64,000 nt of DNA from an uncultured Alphaproteobacteria bacterium. Its GTDB lineage: Bacteria > Pseudomonadota > Alphaproteobacteria > Thalassobaculales > Thalassobaculaceae. This document shows positions 59,768 to 64,000 of the stretch, in pieces; the stretch's first letter is position 1, and each line of letters opens with the position of its first letter. The notes under the pieces were generated by a model, which saw nothing but the letters and a program-made list of their open reading frames with translations, was not told the origin of the DNA and ran no database searches. Where the stretch lies: contig CALMRI010000004.1 of the NCBI GenBank assembly GCA_937776645.1, positions 57,390-121,389 on the forward strand. The letters run 5' to 3'. The translations under genes were made by a program, and so were the position numbers.

Positions 59768-61468
59768 ATGGCGTACGATCTGGTCATCAAGAACGGCATG
59801 GTCATCGATGGTTCCGGCATGGGGCGCTACCGCGCCGATGTTGGGGTGAAAGATGGAGTGATCACCCGCATGGGCCGGATAGCTGAGCCCGCCGACGAGG
59901 TGATCGACGCCGAGGGGCATGTGGTGACGCCGGGCTTCGTCGATGGCCATACCCATATGGATGCGCAGATCTTCTGGGATCAGCTTGGCAGTTGCTCCTG
60001 CTATCACGGGGTCACCACGGCGGTTATGGGCAATTGCGGTTTCACCATCGCGCCGTGCCGCGAGGAGGAGGTGGATTTCGTCTTCCGCAATCTGGAGCGG
60101 GCCGAGGATATCAGCCGCAATGCCATGCTACAGGGCATCCAATGGCAATGGGAGACCTTCCCGGAGTACCTCGATGTGTTGGATACCCTTCCCAAGGGAA
60201 TCAACTATGCCGGCTATATTGGCCATTCCGCCTTGCGCACCTATGTCATGGGCGAGCGCGCCTTCGACGAGGAGGCCGGCGAGGATGACCTGAAGACTAT
60301 GGCAGCCCATGTCACCGAGGCGATCCAGGCCGGGGCGATCGGTTTTTCCACCTCGCGCAGCCCCAGCCATCTGACCTCCGACGACCGGCTGGTCGCCAGC
60401 CGCGTCGCGCCATTCTCCGAGGTTCAGGCTCTGGTCCGGGCGATGGGAAAGGTCGGTGCCGGGATCTTTCAGCTGGCCATGGAGCGCGGTGATTCCGAGT
60501 ATATGAAGGATTTCTATAACCGCCTGGCGGACCTGTCCGAGGAGACCGGCCGACCGGTTACTTTTGGCAGTCTGACCCGGCGTAAGTCCCCAGGTCAGTG
60601 GCGGGAACTCTACGATATCATCGAGAAGCGCAACCAGACAGGGTCCCGGATATTCACCCAGGTTCACAGCCGGGAGATCAACTCGATTCTGTCTTTCGAA
60701 ACCTCTACGCCCTTCGATACTTGGGATGTCTGGCGCGATGTCCGCCAACTGCCGTTGGAGGGTCAGATTGCCGCCATGCGGGACCCGGAGACCAAGGCCC
60801 GGATGGTTGAGGTTGCGAGCCGACCCTATCAAGGCCCCGAGGTTGTCGGCGCCGAGGCGCGGCCGCCGGAATGGGATATCTTCTACGCCCTGGACAAGGT
60901 GGCGCTGCCGCATCCGACGCTTGCCGATCTGGCGCAATCCCGCGGCGTTTCACCCGCTGAGGCGATGATTGACATCGCGCTGGAAAGTGATCTCAAAGCC
61001 TTCTTCCGTCAGCCGCTGGCGAACGAGAATCAAGACGATGCGCTGGCGCTGATGCGGCACCCTGACAGCTGTGTGACCTTCTCGGATTCCGGCGCCCATG
61101 TTTCGCAAATCATGGATAGCTCGTTGCAAACTCACCTGCTCAGCCATTGGGTCCGCCAGGAGGAAGCCTTCACCCTGGAACAGGCCATTCGGATGATCAC
61201 CTATGATACCGCGACCCGCTGGGGTTTCCATGACCGCGGCTTGTTGCGCGAGGGCATGGCGGCGGATATCGTGGTTCTTGATCCGGCCAAGGTTGGTGCC
61301 GAAATGCCTGTTGTCGTTAATGACTTGCCCGGCGGTGCCAAGCGGCTCAAGCAGTTTAGCATCGGCATCAAGGCGACCGTTGTCGGCGGCCAGACGGTGC
61401 TCAAGGACAATCAGCATACTGGTGCTCTGCCCGGCCAATTGCTACGCGGCCCGCTGACCCGAGCCTAG
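59768..61468 (+). CDS. N-acyl-D-amino-acid deacylase (D-aminoacylase) family protein
   Basis: 566 residues from ATG 59768, with GGGAGGG 8 bases upstream. Amidohydrolase marks: H61-T-H63 in FVDGHTHMDAQ, metal Cys in MGNCGFTIAPC (~92), GAIGFSTSRSPSHL (~190), QVHSREIN (~300), FSDSGAHVSQIM with metal Asp (~440). Compared with the shorter frameshifted relative at 39-40.4 kb it carries a longer insert region (~320-400), as in the ~570-residue subgroup that also includes N-acyl-D-glutamate deacylases. Releases free D-amino acid. Divergent from the GMC gene. Confidence 0.9.
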   Translation: MAYDLVIKNGMVIDGSGMGRYRADVGVKDGVITRMGRIAEPADEVIDAEGHVVTPGFVDGHTHMDAQIFWDQLGSCSCYHGVTTAVMGNCGFTIAPCREEEVDFVFRNLERAEDISRNAMLQGIQWQWETFPEYLDVLDTLPKGINYAGYIGHSALRTYVMGERAFDEEAGEDDLKTMAAHVTEAIQAGAIGFSTSRSPSHLTSDDRLVASRVAPFSEVQALVRAMGKVGAGIFQLAMERGDSEYMKDFYNRLADLSEETGRPVTFGSLTRRKSPGQWRELYDIIEKRNQTGSRIFTQVHSREINSILSFETSTPFDTWDVWRDVRQLPLEGQIAAMRDPETKARMVEVASRPYQGPEVVGAEARPPEWDIFYALDKVALPHPTLADLAQSRGVSPAEAMIDIALESDLKAFFRQPLANENQDDALALMRHPDSCVTFSDSGAHVSQIMDSSLQTHLLSHWVRQEEAFTLEQAIRMITYDTATRWGFHDRGLLREGMAADIVVLDPAKVGAEMPVVVNDLPGGAKRLKQFSIGIKATVVGGQTVLKDNQHTGALPGQLLRGPLTRA

Positions 61469-61732
61469 GCGGGAGGCGGCCGGACAGCTTGCATTATAGT
61501 GCAGGTTGTTTCGGGTCAAAGGCGTTTGATTGGAAAGATTTAGCGGGCTGGTATTGGCTAGGATGACATTGACGTCGCCATTACCTCGGCGGTAGCCTCT
61601 TCCGCCGTCATCATCCCGTCGTCCTGGCGTCCTGGCGAACGGCAGGACCGAAGCCTGCGGCCTTGTCTATGGCATCGACGGAGCGAATAATTGCCGCAGC
61701 GTCGCTGATGTTGGTTCTGATGGAGAGGGCGA
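61469..61732. other. Intergenic region before the desaturase gene
   Basis: 264 bases. On the minus strand short stretches such as RTNISDAAAIIRSVDAIDKA read like coding sequence but no start, family or length supports a gene. A GGAGAGGG ribosome site at 61722-61729 serves the TTG start at 61733. Confidence 0.35.
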
Positions 61733-62869
61733 TTGACGGATATCTTACATGAGCCTTTAGATCGGGTCCGGGAGACTTTGCGGGTCAAATGGTATCGCTG
61801 TCCAATCGACCACGCGGTGTTGCGTGAATTAATGCAGCCGAGCGATCTCCAAGGTTGGATACAGGCCGGGGGGCATTTGGCGATATTTGTCGGGACCGGC
61901 GGCCTGGCGCTGTACCTGTTCAGTCAGCAGATGTGGCTTGGCTTTGCCTTCGCGCTGTTCGCGCATGGTACATCGGCCTCGTTCTTCAAGGGGATCGCCG
62001 CCCATGAGCTTGGCCATGGCACAGTGTTCAGGACCCGGGCGCTGAATCAGTTTTTCCTGCGCCTCTACAGCCTGATCAGCTGGCATAATTTCCATGAATA
62101 TGCGGTCAGTCATACCTATCACCACCGCTATACCCTGCACCCCCAGGGTGACCGGGAAGTGGTGCTGCCGCAGCATGCCGTCTTCACGCCGCTGCATGTG
62201 CTGCAGCTGTTCACTATCAATCTTTTCGGCGGGCCGATGACCAGCGGCCTGATCCCGATCATCGGCGGCACGATCCGCACCGCTTTTGGCGGCTATGGCA
62301 ATTCAGTGGTCACCACGGAATGGAGCGCCGCGCTTTATACCACCCATGCCCGCGAGCGAGCCAAAGCGGTGAATTGGGCGCGGCTGCTGCTGCTGTTCCA
62401 CGCAGCGGTGATCGCCGCGGCGATCGGCTTCGAGCTTTGGGCGCTGCCGGTGGTTCTGACCTTCCAGCAGTTTACCGCGAACTGGCTAAAGCTGATGGTT
62501 GGGATGCCGATGCACAGCGGGCTGCGCAGCAATGTGGCTGATTTTCGCAAATGCGTGCGCACGATTACTCTCGATCCGCTCTCGGAATTCCTTTACTGGC
62601 GGATGAATTGGCATCTTGAGCACCATATGTACGCCGGCGTGCCCTGCTACAATTTGAAAAAGCTACACAAGTTGGTCGCTGATGACATGCCTAAGCCGCG
62701 CAGTCTGGCCGGCGCCTGGCGTGAAATCATCGCGGTGCGGCGGCGTCAGCAAAGCGAGCCGGATTATGAATTCGACACCCCGGTTCCGCCACCGGCCGTT
62801 ACTCAAAGCGGCGAGGCTGACGACCTGGCGGCGTCGATCGGTGACCTGGCGCCGGAGGCGCTCGCTTAG
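61733..62869 (+). CDS. Membrane fatty acid desaturase
   Basis: 378 residues from TTG 61733, which follows GGAGAGGGCGA; there is no suitable ATG. Di-iron histidine boxes: HELGH at 91-95, HTYHH at 127-131 and HLEHH at 294-298, with four membrane segments (~48-66, 68-84, 110-120/153-175, 220-240). This is the fatty acid desaturase type 1 family, which needs an electron donor such as ferredoxin. The very HxxHH-rich middle box (SHTYHHRYTLHPQGDRE) is like beta-carotene or alkane/acyl hydroxylase-type members, so hydroxylation rather than desaturation is possible. GST follows 27 bases after. Confidence 0.88.
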   Translation: MTDILHEPLDRVRETLRVKWYRCPIDHAVLRELMQPSDLQGWIQAGGHLAIFVGTGGLALYLFSQQMWLGFAFALFAHGTSASFFKGIAAHELGHGTVFRTRALNQFFLRLYSLISWHNFHEYAVSHTYHHRYTLHPQGDREVVLPQHAVFTPLHVLQLFTINLFGGPMTSGLIPIIGGTIRTAFGGYGNSVVTTEWSAALYTTHARERAKAVNWARLLLLFHAAVIAAAIGFELWALPVVLTFQQFTANWLKLMVGMPMHSGLRSNVADFRKCVRTITLDPLSEFLYWRMNWHLEHHMYAGVPCYNLKKLHKLVADDMPKPRSLAGAWREIIAVRRRQQSEPDYEFDTPVPPPAVTQSGEADDLAASIGDLAPEALA

Positions 62870-62896
62870 CCCATCTTCTGGCCTGGATAATCTTCT

Positions 62897-63559
62897 ATGA
62901 AGCTATATGGAACGCTCACCTCTCCCTATGCTCGGTTGACCCGGATAGTGATGCTGGAGAAAGGCCTCGGTGATCGGGTTGAGCTGGTCTGGACCAAAAC
63001 CCGGATGGCCGATGACCCGATTCTCGCCATCCATCCGTCCGGCCGGGTGCCAGTGCTGATTTTGGATGATGGGACGGTGCTGGAGGATACCGCGTTGATT
63101 GTCGACTATCTTGACGCGCTGGCGGCGCCGGCGCGCTTCACCCATTCGGCGGACCGGTGCGACTGGGCTTATCGCAGGATCGAGGGGACGGCCCGGGCGA
63201 TGCTTGATGGGTTGGCGGTCTGGGCTCGGGAGGTGATACGACCGATGGGGGAACAATCTCCGGGGATCATCGAGCACGAGGCAAGGCGGGCGTTTCGTCT
63301 GGCCGATTACTTCGAGGGATTGTTGGCGAAACACCGTGTGGCCGGCGCGGAAGGGACAACTGGCGCGGCCGGCGACAAGGCCAGCCGGCTGGGCGGCCCG
63401 CTGACCATGGCGCAGATTTTCCTGTTCGGCTCTCTGGACGTCGAGCGGCGGTTGCCGGCCTTCAACTGGCGCGACGGCCGCCCTTCACTTGTCGATTGGC
63501 ACGCCCGGGTCTCGGAACTGCCGTCGGTGCGCGGCTCGCGACCCCCATCATCCCCCTAG
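62897..63559 (+). CDS. Glutathione S-transferase family protein
   Basis: 220 residues. Thioredoxin-like N-terminal domain (MKLYGTLTSPYARLTRIVML, with S9-P10-Y11 at the usual catalytic site; HPSGRVPVLILDDGTVLEDTALIVDYLD with the cis-Pro and glutathione-binding Glu-Asp), then an all-helical C-terminal domain (RRIEGTARAMLDGL ... LGGPLTMAQIFLFGSLDV). It would conjugate or bind glutathione in the cytoplasm. Likely in one transcript with the desaturase. Confidence 0.88.
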   Translation: MKLYGTLTSPYARLTRIVMLEKGLGDRVELVWTKTRMADDPILAIHPSGRVPVLILDDGTVLEDTALIVDYLDALAAPARFTHSADRCDWAYRRIEGTARAMLDGLAVWAREVIRPMGEQSPGIIEHEARRAFRLADYFEGLLAKHRVAGAEGTTGAAGDKASRLGGPLTMAQIFLFGSLDVERRLPAFNWRDGRPSLVDWHARVSELPSVRGSRPPSSP

Positions 63560-63857
63560 AGGCAATCTAACGCTTGGTACGGGTGAGATAAGCGCTTGCT
63601 CTATTTTTTCCGTCCGAGTTTGACCTCAAGCGGTGCATCTTTTGCCCAATGTTGTTTCCCAGGATACGCCGCCCGTTTTTCCATGATGAGAGGAATTGAC
63701 CGACAATGGCGATGACCATGAGAGCTAAACTTGTGGACCCGCATAGCCGCCCCGCCAGGCCGTCAGGGCCAGTCGGATCAAGTGTTGGCGTACCGTTTCG
63801 GACCGACTAGCATGCCCGCCTCGCCCTTATCCCGAGCCCTCGCCCGCTGGAGAGCAC
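63560..63857. other. Intergenic region before cysQ
   Basis: About 300 bases with no credible reading frame on either strand. The first part (63592-63606) contains CTTGCTCTATTTTTT, a possible terminator-like run without an obvious stem. A GGAGAG ribosome site lies at 63849-63854 just before the next ATG. Confidence 0.35.
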
Positions 63858-64000
63858 ATGTCCGACCAAGACCGTCTTGACGCCATCATCGCCATCGCCC
63901 GCCGTGCCGCGACGGCGATCATGGACTATTATGACGGCAAGATCGTCGTGGACGAGAAGGCCGACGGCTCGCCGGTAACAGCTGCTGATCTGGCCGCCGA
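63858..64000 (+). CDS. cysQ: 3'(2'),5'-bisphosphate nucleotidase CysQ / inositol monophosphatase family, N-terminal part
   Basis: ATG 63858 after GGAGAGCAC; the gene runs off the window after 47 codons. The start MSDQDRLDAIIAIARRAATA followed by IMDYYDG and KADGSPVTAADLAA is typical of CysQ, which removes the 3'-phosphate from PAP in sulfur assimilation. KxxGSPVTxAD is the N-terminal family motif. The metal-binding DPLDGT motif lies outside the window, so other inositol monophosphatase relatives cannot be excluded. Confidence 0.82.
   Translation, partial: MSDQDRLDAIIAIARRAATAIMDYYDGKIVVDEKADGSPVTAADLAA

Noticed and set aside
61558..61788. Minus-strand open frame and short coding-like stretches before the desaturase
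   Set aside because: No start, family or consistent frame; may be a remnant but cannot be named.
1..64000. CRISPR arrays, tRNA or rRNA genes, prophage
   Set aside because: No regularly spaced repeats, no tRNA cloverleaf with a TTCGAATCC-type arm in place, and no phage structural or integrase genes were seen by eye.

Overview
The window looks like one contig of a GC-rich (about 60 %) alphaproteobacterium, probably Rhodospirillales-like. This is inferred from the alphaproteobacterial style of GreB and of a FliG relic, from the many ABC/TRAP uptake genes, and from the wealth of small-molecule oxidases; no rRNA or tRNA gene is present to confirm it. Most genes are catabolic or transport functions arranged in short, tightly overlapping operons (ATGA, GTGA and TGATG junctions).

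Layout. 0-2.2 kb: end of a phytanoyl-CoA dioxygenase (PhyH), a decayed type II secretion pseudopilin, an aminotransferase. 2.3-12.1 kb: a nicotinate-degradation locus of the reductive (Eubacterium/Azorhizobium) type: a Rieske oxygenase, a molybdenum hydroxylase (FAD subunit plus fused FeS-Mo subunit), 6-hydroxynicotinate reductase, a UPF0280/ApbE-like protein, a DUF1185 protein, enamidase and a MarR regulator. Two near-identical 30-bp palindromes sit in the two divergent control regions and tie the locus into one regulon. 12.2-16.3 kb: a scrambled region with an IS3/IS407-type element joining halves of two unrelated genes, a DMT exporter, a YtoQ protein, and a broken cupin fused to an IS630 remnant. 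16.4-21.2 kb: an operon of an M19 dipeptidase-like protein, a 569-residue protein I cannot name, a DUF3726-like protein and a ChrA transporter. 21.3-23.4 kb: a wrecked DUF547 gene, a membrane fatty-acid hydroxylase, a 62-residue protein. 23.4-30.3 kb: TRAP permeases (no binding protein) and a complete branched-chain-type ABC importer livKHMGF. 30.5-38.8 kb: BadH-like SDR, acyl-CoA dehydrogenase, amidohydrolase, a kinase-less DctB-like sensor, two-subunit class I fumarase/tartrate dehydratase, an enol-lactonase-like hydrolase, a bicupin and a DMT exporter. 39-45.8 kb: frameshifted D-aminoacylase, a four-gene fumarate-reductase/succinate-dehydrogenase-like complex whose flavoprotein is frameshifted near its C-terminus, TauD, GreB, and a flagellar fliG relic. 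45.9-64 kb: dehydrogenases, two more PhyH and one more TauD, an N,N-dimethylformamidase large subunit, an LLM monooxygenase, a protease-like PDZ protein without catalytic residues, ChaC, GMC oxidoreductase, an intact D-aminoacylase, a fatty-acid desaturase, GST and the start of cysQ.

The best-defined functional unit is the nicotinate locus: a Mo hydroxylase makes 6-hydroxynicotinate, Hnr reduces the ring, and enamidase opens it. The UPF0280 and DUF1185 genes are translationally coupled to Hnr and have no settled role. The other strong theme is gene decay: relics of gspG, fliG and DUF547, frameshifts in a deacylase and a flavoprotein, a truncated sensor, a truncated membrane-sensor fragment and two IS-associated chimeric junctions. 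Either the lineage is eroding (loss of motility and secretion functions suggests a host-associated or stable niche) or some of the single-base lesions are assembly errors; the multi-lesion relics cannot be.
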